A stretch of 31,544 nucleotides of DNA, from assembly GCA_938075155.1 (NCBI GenBank), contig CALJGL010000030.1, forward strand, positions 1 to 31,544. The letters are read 5' to 3'. Shown in pieces: positions 24,199 to 31,544 of the stretch. Source of the DNA: UBA12191 sp009937185 (lineage in GTDB: Bacteria > Planctomycetota > UBA8108 > UBA1146). Position 1 is the stretch's first letter; each line of letters opens with the position of its first letter. The notes under the pieces were generated by a model. It saw nothing but the letters and a program-made list of their open reading frames with translations, ran no database searches and had not been told where the DNA came from. Made by a program: the position numbers and the translations under genes.

Positions 24199-25761
24199 AT
24201 GCAGGCTTCAATTTCACTCCGATTCCGTGATTCCCAAGGTGACCACCACATCATCTACCGGGGTGAAGAAATGACGATAGGTCGAACCTTCGCGTCTGAT
24301 ATCACCGTGGAAGACGAAACTATTTCCCGAAACCACGCACGGCTTTTCAGCGTCGACGGGGAGCCTTTTATCGAAGATGTCGGGAGTCGCAACGGAATCT
24401 ACCTCGGCGAAGAAAAAGTGGATCGCATGCCTCTGCGAAGGGGTCTAGTTTTTCGCCTCGGCGGTATTTCCGTTCTTGTTGACGGGGAAAACGCTTCCTC
24501 CAACTCTGCCGTGATCAATGACGATCTCCCTCAACAAGGCGTTCTCGATTCTCTGATGATCGACGATTGGCAACTCGATCTCGGAAAAACCAGCACTCAG
24601 ACATCTCAGGCACAAGACCTAGGCGTCGCTCTCAAACTTTTCAAAGACGCAGCAGAAACATTATTGACCGGATCAGATCTAGAACAGGTGGCAGAAGGCG
24701 CCATCGAATTGGCCCTTCGGTCACTCCCGGTCGATCGGGGTTTTGTGAGCCTGATCGACGACGAAGGAGAATTGCATTCCGTAGCCGAAAAACGCTCTGA
24801 AAAGGCTAACCCTGAAGACGTGATGAAGCTCTCTCGCACCATCGCTGATCAAGTGATTCAGGAACGCAGCGCTGTGTTGATCCGTGATACGGGAAGTATG
24901 GAAAACCTGTCTGCCGCACACAGCATTCTTCAGATGAGCATCTTGTCGGCACTTTGCGCCCCTCTGATTACCGGGGACAAAGTTTTGGGCATCATCTACG
25001 TCGACTGCACGACAGAAACAGAACCTCTCAAGAAGGACCACCTCGACATCCTCAGCGTCCTCGGATTAATGGTCAGCAGTGCCCTCGAACAGGTTCGCCT
25101 GACCCAGTCTGTTGCAGAGGAAAAGCGTCGACGCGAAGAACTCTCTTGTCGACTTTCGCCGAATGTCGTCGATAAAGTGATCGCCGGTGAAGCCGCTCTG
25201 GGCTCACAAGACTTGGAGATCTCGGTTCTATTCGCTGATCTGGTGGGATTCACGACATTGTCAGAACAACTTCCCGCCAATGCCGTCGTCGAGCTTCTCA
25301 ATGCTTTGTTCGATGGGCTAACTCGGGAAGTCTTTGCTCAAGATGGCACTCTCGATAAATATGTTGGAGATGCTCTTATCGCCTTTTTTGGTGCGCCTGA
25401 CTTGCAAGAAGATCATGCGATACGTTCTGTTCAGGCCGCCATTGCTATGCAGGACTATCTCGACAAATTCAATCTACAACATCCCAAATGGCCCGACTTG
25501 CAGATGCGCATCGGTATCAACTCGGGAATTGCCACCGTCGGAGACATCGGGTCAACGGACCGCAGAGACTACACAGTTATCGGAGATACTGTGAACACTG
25601 CTAGTCGACTTGAGTCGCAAGTCGCGCAACCAGGAGAAGTCGTGGTCGGCGATGAAACAGCACGGCAACTCGAAGACCGTATCCGAAAAGAAAAGATGGA
25701 ACCTGTGCCCCTCAAGGGCAAAAGTCGCAGCATTATTCCTTGGAAAATTATTCGGGACTGA
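24199..25761 (+). CDS. FHA-GAF-class III adenylate cyclase
   Basis: This is a 520-residue soluble protein. Residues 1-98 are an FHA domain with the phosphothreonine-binding residues GRT (28-30), SRNH (43-46) and GSRNG (62-66). Residues 140-300 are a GAF domain ('RGFVSLIDDEGELHSVAEKR', 'SILSALCAPLITGDKVLGIIYVDC'). Residues 340-515 are a class III cyclase with both metal aspartates (Asp347 in FADLVGF, Asp391 in DKYVGD), the adenine-specifying Lys387, and catalytic Asn466 and Arg470 (NTASRLE). All residues for cAMP synthesis are present. The FHA domain suggests control by a Ser/Thr kinase, and the GAF domain by a small molecule. It is divergent from rpmE2 and converges on clpX. Confidence 0.93.
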   Translation: MQASISLRFRDSQGDHHIIYRGEEMTIGRTFASDITVEDETISRNHARLFSVDGEPFIEDVGSRNGIYLGEEKVDRMPLRRGLVFRLGGISVLVDGENASSNSAVINDDLPQQGVLDSLMIDDWQLDLGKTSTQTSQAQDLGVALKLFKDAAETLLTGSDLEQVAEGAIELALRSLPVDRGFVSLIDDEGELHSVAEKRSEKANPEDVMKLSRTIADQVIQERSAVLIRDTGSMENLSAAHSILQMSILSALCAPLITGDKVLGIIYVDCTTETEPLKKDHLDILSVLGLMVSSALEQVRLTQSVAEEKRRREELSCRLSPNVVDKVIAGEAALGSQDLEISVLFADLVGFTTLSEQLPANAVVELLNALFDGLTREVFAQDGTLDKYVGDALIAFFGAPDLQEDHAIRSVQAAIAMQDYLDKFNLQHPKWPDLQMRIGINSGIATVGDIGSTDRRDYTVIGDTVNTASRLESQVAQPGEVVVGDETARQLEDRIRKEKMEPVPLKGKSRSIIPWKIIRD

Positions 25762-25813
25762 TCACCGAAGCGAACTTCTTTAAGCTCGACTTTCTTAAGC
25801 TCAGTGTGCCGCT

Positions 25814-27241
25814 TTAGACGCGTTGTGCCGCTGGAGACTCAGACTCATCTCCGGACAATTCAGACGGTGTGCTCGTTGAAGCATCCGGCTGAGCATTCTC
25901 TGCCGCATCCTCGTTGATCGGCAACTGTTCAGTATATGGAGCAGGGGCAGCTTCACCCTCTTCGAGAGCCAACACTTGGGCTTCGTGGATCACGGTCTTC
26001 TTGCCACGAATGCTGTCTTCAGAGATCTCAAAAAGAATATCGCGCATCAGATCTTCAACAACAGAGCGCAGGCCTCGTGCCCCTGTTCCTCTTTCCCTTG
26101 CGATACGAGCCACATGTCGTAGCGCACCGGGGGTGAAATCGAGCTCGCCACCCTCCATCAGGAAAAACTGTTGATACTGACGAACGAGGGCATTGCGCGG
26201 CTCTGTCAGGATCTTGACAAGATCGTCCTCTTCGAGCGGCTGCAAAGCGGTCAACACGGGCAATCGGCCCACAAATTCAGGAATCATTCCGAACTTGATC
26301 AGGTCTTGCACCTGCACCTTGGAGTAGAGCTTCGCCCTCTCGTTCGGATCTTCAATATTGGGAAGCTCACCTGCGATCTGCTTTTTATCGCCGGGTCTGA
26401 ATCCAACTTTGCGAGCATTGAGTCGATCTGCCACCACTTCCGGAAGTCCCTCAAAGGCTCCTCCGCAGATGAACAGAATGTTAGTGGTGTCGAGTTGAAG
26501 GTACTGCTGCTCTGGATGCTTACGGCCACCTTGAGGCGGAATGTTGGCGACAGTTCCCTCGAGAATTTTCAAGAGCGCTTGCTGTACACCTTCGCCGGAC
26601 ACATCTCGCGTGATGGAAACATTTTGCGTCGCCTTACCCACCTTGTCGGTTTCATCGATAAAGATGATGCCGCGCTGGGCTTTTTCCATATCGTAATCAG
26701 CGGCCATCACCAACTTGAGCAAAAGGTTTTCGACATCTTCGCCGACGTAACCTGCTTCTGTCAAAGTGGTCGCATCACCGATCGCTAAAGGAACATCGAG
26801 AACGCTAGCGAGAGTCTTTGCCATCAAAGTTTTTCCGCTACCCGTAGGCCCGATCATCAAGATGTTCGACTTCTCAATCTGAACATCATCCTCACCTTCC
26901 GATTCTGCGGTGAGGGTATCCAGATGCACCAACCTGCGATAATGCAGATGGACCGCAACGGAGAGGGTTCGCTTCGCCTCTTCTTGGCCAATCACATATC
27001 GTTGCAACTCGTTGTAGAGTTCTTTAGGGCTGGGAACATCATCCAGAGTACGAGGAGCCAATGGTGCGTCCTCAAGACCTGAACCTGGCTCTGGATGAAT
27101 GATGACGTGGCAAAGATCGACACAGTCAGCGCAGATAAAAAGCCCAGGAGGCCCGGCAATCAGGCGAGATGTCTCATGCGACTGCTTCCCGCAGAAGCTG
27201 CAACTTTCCTTGCCTGATGGCCCGGTTCCTTCTGAAGACAT
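25814..27241 (-). CDS. clpX: ATP-dependent Clp protease ATP-binding subunit ClpX
   Basis: This is a 475-residue protein. The N-terminal zinc-binding domain has Cys14, Cys17, Cys37 and Cys40. The AAA+ core has Walker A GPTGSGKT (131-138), Walker B IIFIDE (192-197), the pore-loop segment GYVG (164-167) and sensor regions ('ILFICGGAFEGL'). The ClpP-docking loop reads KVGF instead of the usual IGF. A long acidic Pro/Ala-rich tail follows residue 435. ClpX unfolds tagged substrates and feeds them to ClpP. It is the last gene of tig-clpP-clpX and starts 12 bases after clpP. Confidence 0.97.
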   Translation of the reverse strand: MSSEGTGPSGKESCSFCGKQSHETSRLIAGPPGLFICADCVDLCHVIIHPEPGSGLEDAPLAPRTLDDVPSPKELYNELQRYVIGQEEAKRTLSVAVHLHYRRLVHLDTLTAESEGEDDVQIEKSNILMIGPTGSGKTLMAKTLASVLDVPLAIGDATTLTEAGYVGEDVENLLLKLVMAADYDMEKAQRGIIFIDETDKVGKATQNVSITRDVSGEGVQQALLKILEGTVANIPPQGGRKHPEQQYLQLDTTNILFICGGAFEGLPEVVADRLNARKVGFRPGDKKQIAGELPNIEDPNERAKLYSKVQVQDLIKFGMIPEFVGRLPVLTALQPLEEDDLVKILTEPRNALVRQYQQFFLMEGGELDFTPGALRHVARIARERGTGARGLRSVVEDLMRDILFEISEDSIRGKKTVIHEAQVLALEEGEAAPAPYTEQLPINEDAAENAQPDASTSTPSELSGDESESPAAQRV

Positions 27242-27253
27242 TTCTTAATCCTA

Positions 27254-27895
27254 CTAACTCGCCTCAGTGGTCGGTTTAAGGGTCTCGATCACTTGATCGA
27301 CCAGACCGTATTCCTTCGCCTCGTTGGAGGACATGAAGAAATCCAAGTGTGAGTCGTCATTGATCTGACCGGGAGATCGACCAGAGTGATGACTCAAGAT
27401 CTCGCTGAGAACTTCCTTGTTGCGCTTAATCTCTTTGGCCTGGATCTCGATGTCCTGGGCAGTGCCCTGGGCACCTCCCCAAGGCTGGTGGATCATGATG
27501 CGAGAATGTGGCAGAGCGTGACGCTTGCCTTCTGCGCCTGCGGCCAAAAGAACTGCACCCATGGAAGACGCTTGCCCGATACAGAAGGTAGCGATGTCAC
27601 ACTGCACGAACTGCATGGTGTCATAGATCGCTAGACCGGCCGTCACCGATCCTCCCGGGCTATTGATGTAAATGTTGATGTCTTGGTTTCTGTTATCAGA
27701 AACCAAGAACAGAATCTGGGCGATCACGAGGTTGGCTGTGTGATCATGAATCGCATCACCAATAAAGATGATTCGGTCCTTCAGAAGTCTGGAAAAGATG
27801 TCGTAGGATCTTTCCCCACGGCCCGTCTTTTCGATGACGAATGGAACGAGGTTGTCATGAATCTCGTCGATCTTGCGCATCAGGTCGTCACTCAT
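27254..27895 (-). CDS. clpP: ATP-dependent Clp protease proteolytic subunit ClpP
   Basis: This is a 213-residue protein of normal length. The catalytic triad is visible: Ser111 in GQASSMGA, His136 in SRIMIHQPWGG, and Asp185 in the HLDFFMSS segment. The N-terminal axial region 'GERSYDIFSRLLKDRIIFIG' is intact. It forms the tetradecameric protease with ClpX. It lies between tig and clpX on one strand, the classical order. Confidence 0.97.
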   Translation of the reverse strand: MSDDLMRKIDEIHDNLVPFVIEKTGRGERSYDIFSRLLKDRIIFIGDAIHDHTANLVIAQILFLVSDNRNQDINIYINSPGGSVTAGLAIYDTMQFVQCDIATFCIGQASSMGAVLLAAGAEGKRHALPHSRIMIHQPWGGAQGTAQDIEIQAKEIKRNKEVLSEILSHHSGRSPGQINDDSHLDFFMSSNEAKEYGLVDQVIETLKPTTEAS

Positions 27896-27938
27896 CTCGT
27901 GTGTCCCCCTGTAACTTGTGTTGCTGTCATTACGCTCC

Positions 27939-29336
27939 TCAGGAGCCGGATACCTTGGCCTTTTTACGAAGCAGCTGCTTGACCTTTTCCCTCTTCATGC
28001 CATTACGCAATTCAGGAATCATGCCACCGCTGCGGTACTGTTCGAGCACTTCTTCGAGGGGGCGCTGGTAAGTTGAGGCAATCGCCTGCAACCTTTGAAC
28101 GACCTCGTCTTCAGTGACGAACACCTTTTCTTCATCTGCAATTTTGTCGAGGACGAAGATACGTACGAGTTCAAGCCTCGCCTGTTTCCCCATCTCTTCA
28201 TCTTTCTCAGCCTCTGCGCTCGCGTCCTCTTCAGAGGCACCTTCGCGCATCATTTCCATAATCTTGTTACGGACTAATGAATCTTTACGGCGTGAAATCA
28301 TCGATTCTGGAAGTTCCATTTCGACGGAGTCCGCCACCTTTTCAGAGAGAAGATCTTCTTGCCGAGTGTTCTCTTCGGCAATACGGCGACCTTCCATTCC
28401 TTCTCTGACCTTATTTCTGAGATCTTCCTCGGATTCGACACCAAGGCGGCCCAGAAACTCTTCGTCCAATTCAGGCGTCACCATCTTTTTCGCATCGCGA
28501 ACTGTCAGGTGAATGCTGCCGCTCTTCTCTCTGTGCTCGGCTTCCGGGAAGTCCTGAGGCACCTCGACTGACTTTTCAAAAGTCGCGTCCTGAGCCGCAC
28601 CGGCTAAATCTTTTGACAGACCCGAGATCTCCATCGAATCGATGAAGTCGTCACCGATCTTCATCACCACTTCAGATTTAGAGAAGATGGACTCCCCTTC
28701 AACCTGAAGATCGATGTCGACAACCGCAAAGTCGCCCTCTGCTTGCTGGCCCACCTCAAGGGGTTCCAACGTCGCTGATTGCTCGCAAATACGATCGACC
28801 TCTGCGGCAACATCTGCATCTTCTACAGGAACCACTTCGGAGTCGATCTCAATGTTCTTGTACTCGGGAAGCTCGAAGGTTGGCTGTACGTCAAAAACCG
28901 CCTCAAAAGTGAACGGTTTATCAGCAGAGAACTCAACGTTTTCAAACTCAGGGAATCCAAGAGGCTTGTAATCGGCTGCCTCAAACTGTTCTTCTACAGA
29001 ACGTCCCTTGAGATCTTCGCGAACATCTTCTTGAACCTGATCGTTGAATCGCTTCTTCAATATCGCCAAAGGAACTTTGCCTTGTCGAAAGCCCGGCAAC
29101 ATGACGCTATTCTTCAGCTGGCGGAAGTTCGTCTCCAATTCGGAGGACACTGTTTCCTGGGATATGGTGATTTTGAGCCGCTTACGACAAGGTCCCTCGT
29201 CGGCAAGCTCGATATTACTGGCAATAAAATCCTGTGAATCGGTGCCTGCATCGGTAGCCGGATTCTCGGTAGCACTGGTATTCATATTAGTCACTTCCGT
29301 TTCGGAGCCCTCGGCTCCGTTCGTATCATCATTCAT
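27939..29336 (-). CDS. tig: Trigger factor
   Basis: This is a 465-residue protein if started at ATG 29336. An alternative ATG at 29285 has GGAAG 8 bases upstream and would remove 17 polar residues, so the start is uncertain. The ribosome-binding domain has 'SVMLPGFRQGKVPLAILKKRF', the equivalent of the GFRxGKxP signature. The middle region corresponds to the PPIase domain but appears divergent ('EGDFAVVDIDLQVEGESIFSKSE'). The C-terminal chaperone arms follow from about 290. It binds nascent chains at the ribosome exit. The gene heads tig-clpP-clpX and is divergent from the cNMP-MGS gene. Confidence 0.94.
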   Translation of the reverse strand: MNDDTNGAEGSETEVTNMNTSATENPATDAGTDSQDFIASNIELADEGPCRKRLKITISQETVSSELETNFRQLKNSVMLPGFRQGKVPLAILKKRFNDQVQEDVREDLKGRSVEEQFEAADYKPLGFPEFENVEFSADKPFTFEAVFDVQPTFELPEYKNIEIDSEVVPVEDADVAAEVDRICEQSATLEPLEVGQQAEGDFAVVDIDLQVEGESIFSKSEVVMKIGDDFIDSMEISGLSKDLAGAAQDATFEKSVEVPQDFPEAEHREKSGSIHLTVRDAKKMVTPELDEEFLGRLGVESEEDLRNKVREGMEGRRIAEENTRQEDLLSEKVADSVEMELPESMISRRKDSLVRNKIMEMMREGASEEDASAEAEKDEEMGKQARLELVRIFVLDKIADEEKVFVTEDEVVQRLQAIASTYQRPLEEVLEQYRSGGMIPELRNGMKREKVKQLLRKKAKVSGS

Positions 29337-29489
29337 GAGCGTTGAAGGGCTCCTTTTTCTTCTATAGGCATCAATGCCTAATGAAGAATCATCGTGTCCT
29401 CCCCCAGAAGTGTCAACGTATGCCGAGGATGGGATGCTCCCTAATCCATGTTTTTTTGCCAATTTCTAGGATTCGGAGGTGTTTTCGGA

Positions 29490-29522
29490 GAATTTTGGCC
29501 CTCCTCCGAGGGTCGAAAATTC
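29490..29522. repeat. Hairpin in the divergent tig / cNMP-MGS intergenic region
   Basis: GAATTTT (29490-29496) pairs with AAAATTC (29516-29522). An inner CCCTC/GAGGG stem sits inside a small asymmetric internal loop. It lies between the two divergent promoters, so it could be an operator or part of a leader RNA. It does not match the CIRCE heat-shock operator. Confidence 0.5.
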
Positions 29523-29609
29523 CTCTCCGGGTCAAATTTTGGCGGGCCCAGTCTCCGCTTTGACATAGGATGGCGAACAAATTATCCCCATCAGAAACCG
29601 AGGAAAAAG

Positions 29610-30350
29610 ATGAGTCACAGCCCTCAAGACTTGTTTTCCGAGCTCTCTCAATGGTCAACTGGCACCGAAGTCATCACGGATGCGGACCTGATCCAAATGA
29701 ATGAGCCGCTCCAGCACCTGGTTCTTTTGCATGAGGGAAAGGTCCAAATAGAGACCCGGTCTGGGGAAATGATCGTTCAGGAAGCTCCCTGCATTCTCGG
29801 GGAGATCAGTTTTGTAACCGGGGGCTTCGCCAGTGCGACTATCCGCCCCCATGGGCCGGTTCATATTTCCCGCATCTCCTTTAAAACTCTCGAAGAACGC
29901 TGGAATGACCCCAAAGAATTTCGTCGGATCTATTCGGAATTAACCCGCTTGTGCATTCAGCGCATCTCTGGGGCATACCATGACCGATACATCGCTCTGG
30001 TCGCTCACGATTCGAGAAAATCAGATTTGGTAGAGCTCGTCCACTCGCACAAAGATTTCTTCTCCGGCCAATCCCTGATATCGACACAAAACACCGGTCT
30101 CACGATCACAGAGAAAACCGGATTACAGATCGCTCGCAGAGTGCGGACTGGCCTTCTAGGAGGTGATCAACAAATCGGCGCTCTCGTCTCTGAAGGCTTG
30201 ATCAGTGCTGTTATTTTCCTCAGAGATCCATTGTGGGCTCAGCCCCATAGTGCCGATGTGAATGCACTGATCCGTATTTGTGAACTGGAAAACATTCCCC
30301 TCGGCACCAACCAAGCTTCAGCGGAAGCCATCATTCGCCTAATGACCTGA
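29610..30350 (+). CDS. Cyclic-nucleotide-binding-like domain fused to methylglyoxal synthase
   Basis: This is a 246-residue protein from ATG 29610 (GAGG six bases upstream); the frame extends further back without homology. Residues 20-120 form a cNMP-binding-like beta barrel with 'LVLLHEGKVQIETRSGEMIVQEAPCILGEISFVTGG'. The phosphate cassette keeps the GE but reads FASATI where CRP-type proteins have PRAATI, so the phosphate-binding arginine is missing. Residues 126-246 are a full methylglyoxal synthase: 'IALVAHDSRKSDLVELV', catalytic Asp186 in GGDQQIGAL, and His213 and Asp216 in QPHSADV. The reaction turns dihydroxyacetone phosphate into methylglyoxal and phosphate, a bypass of lower glycolysis. 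The fusion suggests ligand control of this toxic pathway. Confidence 0.88.
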   Translation: MSHSPQDLFSELSQWSTGTEVITDADLIQMNEPLQHLVLLHEGKVQIETRSGEMIVQEAPCILGEISFVTGGFASATIRPHGPVHISRISFKTLEERWNDPKEFRRIYSELTRLCIQRISGAYHDRYIALVAHDSRKSDLVELVHSHKDFFSGQSLISTQNTGLTITEKTGLQIARRVRTGLLGGDQQIGALVSEGLISAVIFLRDPLWAQPHSADVNALIRICELENIPLGTNQASAEAIIRLMT

Positions 30351-30542
30351 GGTGAGAAAGCCGATCACGCTCCCGATATCAGCGCGATGCTCTAGCGTTT
30401 CGGCGGGGTCCACGATCGCCAACCGATCTTGTGGCACCTCCGCCTCTGCGATCAATCTTGCTACGAGATAAACTCCGAGAATCCTTCCACCTACAATCAA
30501 CCACTCCGAACTATCAACCACTCCAAACTCATGCGGGGTCAA
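30339..30542 (-). pseudogene. Possible relic of an FAD/NAD(P)-binding oxidoreductase, N-terminal fragment
   Basis: The 67-residue minus-strand frame contains EWLIVGGRILGVYLVARLIAEAEVPQDRLAIVDPAETL. This closely resembles the N-terminal Rossmann strand of FAD-dependent oxidoreductases (usual form WLIVGGGIHGVHLA.RLL, then RL.IVDP). The third glycine of the dinucleotide motif is Arg, and similarity stops after 'DPAETLEHR', where a full-length enzyme would continue for hundreds of residues. It has no good start codon and overlaps the end of the cNMP-MGS gene. The remaining bases to 30678 hold no other gene. I read it as a decayed fragment; chance resemblance is possible. Confidence 0.4.
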
Positions 30543-30678
30543 TTTTCAATTCGGGAAATAGGCTCTTCAAATGACGCCACGCTTTACTATTTTTTTCGCA
30601 TAATTTCTCAAAGAAACTGGAGTCACGAATATGAGGCGGAGTTTCTTAATGACGGCATGAACGTTTCATGGGTAAACT
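30351..30678. other. Intergenic stretch with gene relic
   Basis: These 328 bases contain no intact gene. The left two thirds hold the oxidoreductase-like fragment described separately. Within it, GGAGTGGTTGAT (minus strand) occurs twice in tandem around 30493-30522. The right part (30550-30678) presumably carries the promoter of the endonuclease/exonuclease/phosphatase lipoprotein. Confidence 0.4.
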
Positions 30679-31485
30679 ATGCCTGAAATGCGATTCTATC
30701 TCTCTGTCATACTGATCTCAGCCGTGCTTTCGGGATGTTCCTCCCTGACGAAAAGCCACGAATTGTCGCATGACGCCTCTTCTGCGATTCGAGTGGCGAC
30801 ATACAACATCAAACACGGTCGAGGCATGGATGGCACCCTGGATCTCGAACGAACCGCAACCACCCTTGAGTCGCTCGGTGCTGACATCATCGCTCTGCAA
30901 GAAGTGGACGATCAGGCCCGACGAAGCGGTGGCGTCGATCAAGCTTCATGGCTGGCCGATCGGCTCGACATGCACGCGGCTTATGGGGCGTTCATGGATT
31001 TCCAGGGTGGACGCTATGGACTTGCGATCCTCTCCCGACGACCGATTCAATCCCATGAATCATGGCGCCTGCCCGAAGGGAGTGAACCCCGAGTCGCTCT
31101 GGCCACTCGCATCGAGACCGATGCAGGAGAGGTGATCACCGCTGTCGCGGTTCACTATGACTGGGTCAAGGATGATGGTTTTCGATACGCGCAGGCTCTG
31201 GAGACCCTTCGGCAGATCCAGACCCTCAACACTCCCTGGGTCGTCTTCGGCGATTTCAATGACGTCCCCGATTCACGCACCATGAACGCCTTTCAGCAGG
31301 TGGCCAGGGATGCGACGAAGCCGAGTGACTCCGCAGCAACCTTTCCAGCAGACCAACCAATGATCGAAATCGATTACATCTTCAGCGGACCGCCCAGTGC
31401 ATGGGTGCCCACGTCCGCATGGGTCATTCCGGAATCGGTCGCATCCGACCACCGACCGGTGGTGACGGATCTTTTCCTGAATTGA
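30679..31485 (+). CDS. Endonuclease/exonuclease/phosphatase family lipoprotein
   Basis: This is a 268-residue protein. Residues 1-20 are a lipoprotein signal with the lipobox LSGC (Cys20). The EEP fold motifs are complete: TYNIKHG (Asn and metal site), LQEVD with the catalytic Glu, GDFND, IDYIF and ASDHRPV with the catalytic His. Members of this family hydrolyse phosphodiester or phosphomonoester bonds in nucleic acids, sphingomyelin or phosphoinositides. As a lipoprotein facing outside the cytoplasm it could be a secreted nuclease or phospholipase; sequence alone does not decide. The 3' tRNA fragment begins 10 bases after its stop. Confidence 0.88.
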   Translation: MPEMRFYLSVILISAVLSGCSSLTKSHELSHDASSAIRVATYNIKHGRGMDGTLDLERTATTLESLGADIIALQEVDDQARRSGGVDQASWLADRLDMHAAYGAFMDFQGGRYGLAILSRRPIQSHESWRLPEGSEPRVALATRIETDAGEVITAVAVHYDWVKDDGFRYAQALETLRQIQTLNTPWVVFGDFNDVPDSRTMNAFQQVARDATKPSDSAATFPADQPMIEIDYIFSGPPSAWVPTSAWVIPESVASDHRPVVTDLFLN

Positions 31486-31494
31486 AATCGATGC

Positions 31495-31541
31495 CCACAC
31501 TGGCAGTGTGGAGGTCAGGGGTTCGAGCCCCCTCAGGTCCA
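31495..31541 (+). tRNA. tRNA-Ala (anticodon GGC), 3' half only
   Basis: The bases form an anticodon arm (CCACA / TGTGG with loop CTGGCAG, anticodon GGC), a 5-base variable loop AGGTC, a T-arm (AGGGG / CCCCT with loop TTCGAGC), the 3' acceptor strand CAGGTCC and discriminator A. No CCA is encoded. The expected 5' half (acceptor GGACCTG and a D-arm) is absent: the 26 bases upstream are the end of the lipoprotein gene and a short spacer. It is therefore a partial tRNA, such as the 3' segment left as an attachment-site remnant, and is probably non-functional. Confidence 0.75.
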
Positions 31542-31544
31542 TTC

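Noticed and set aside
31273..31542. Minus-strand frame beginning MDLRGLEPLTSTLPVW
   Set aside because: This peptide pattern is the familiar artefact of translating the antisense of a tRNA; the rest of the frame is antisense to the EEP lipoprotein.
1..31544. Prophage, transposon, toxin-antitoxin or CRISPR system
   Set aside because: No integrase, transposase, phage structural gene, Cas gene or repeat-spacer array is visible. The only integration-type trace is the tRNA 3' half at the right edge.

Overview
This window reads as chromosomal DNA from a free-living bacterium, most likely a Planctomycetota member. That is an inference. It rests on an esterase with the 'GDAN...D.SDAV..L..LF' dockerin-like tail, a PDZ protein resembling DUF6288, a Ser/Thr kinase fused to a polytopic membrane domain, an FHA-GAF-adenylate cyclase and abundant TTG/GTG starts. 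UGA is a normal stop for many genes here, so the code is standard. Two UGA codons are nevertheless clearly recoded.

Layout. 1-7.3 kb: the start of a methyltransferase (cut by the window edge), a small exported NTF2-like protein, a two-gene unit (exported protein plus TPR protein), a small membrane protein, a DUF1801 protein, and a kinase followed by a membrane-anchored helical protein. 7.3-12.4 kb, all on the minus strand: proline dehydrogenase, NUDIX hydrolase, a selenocysteine peroxiredoxin, a Tat-exported multicopper oxidase, and a selenocysteine Sco-family lipoprotein. 12.4-16.3 kb: a membrane protein, the esterase, a YraN-family protein and the PDZ/DUF6288-like protein. 16.4-24 kb, minus strand: the housekeeping block rpmE-prfA-prmC-murA-ffh-rpsP-trmD-rplS. 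24.2-25.8 kb: the adenylate cyclase. 25.8-29.3 kb, minus strand: tig-clpP-clpX. 29.6-31.5 kb: a cNMP-domain/methylglyoxal synthase fusion, a relic of an FAD oxidoreductase, an endonuclease/exonuclease/phosphatase lipoprotein, and the 3' half of a tRNA-Ala.

The standout observation is the minus-strand redox locus at 7.3-10.8 kb. In both the Sco-like protein (CxxxC motif read as C-N-G-I-UGA) and the peroxiredoxin (FTPG-UGA-T), UGA replaces the catalytic cysteine, and the reading frame continues to a full-length, family-like C-terminus. After each UGA there is a perfect 6-bp hairpin, starting at +15 and +16 respectively, and both hairpins have the same pentaloop CGUGA. The stem sequences and the encoded proteins are unrelated. 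This looks like a pair of bacterial SECIS elements read by one SelB. The Sec-Sco start codon overlaps the multicopper oxidase stop (GTGA), which suggests a coupled extracytoplasmic copper/selenium redox module.

The tig-clpP-clpX and ffh/rpsP/trmD/rplS blocks are ordinary housekeeping genes, with two clear rho-independent terminators. L31 carries an unusual Ala/Glu/Lys-rich C-terminal extension of about 130 residues.
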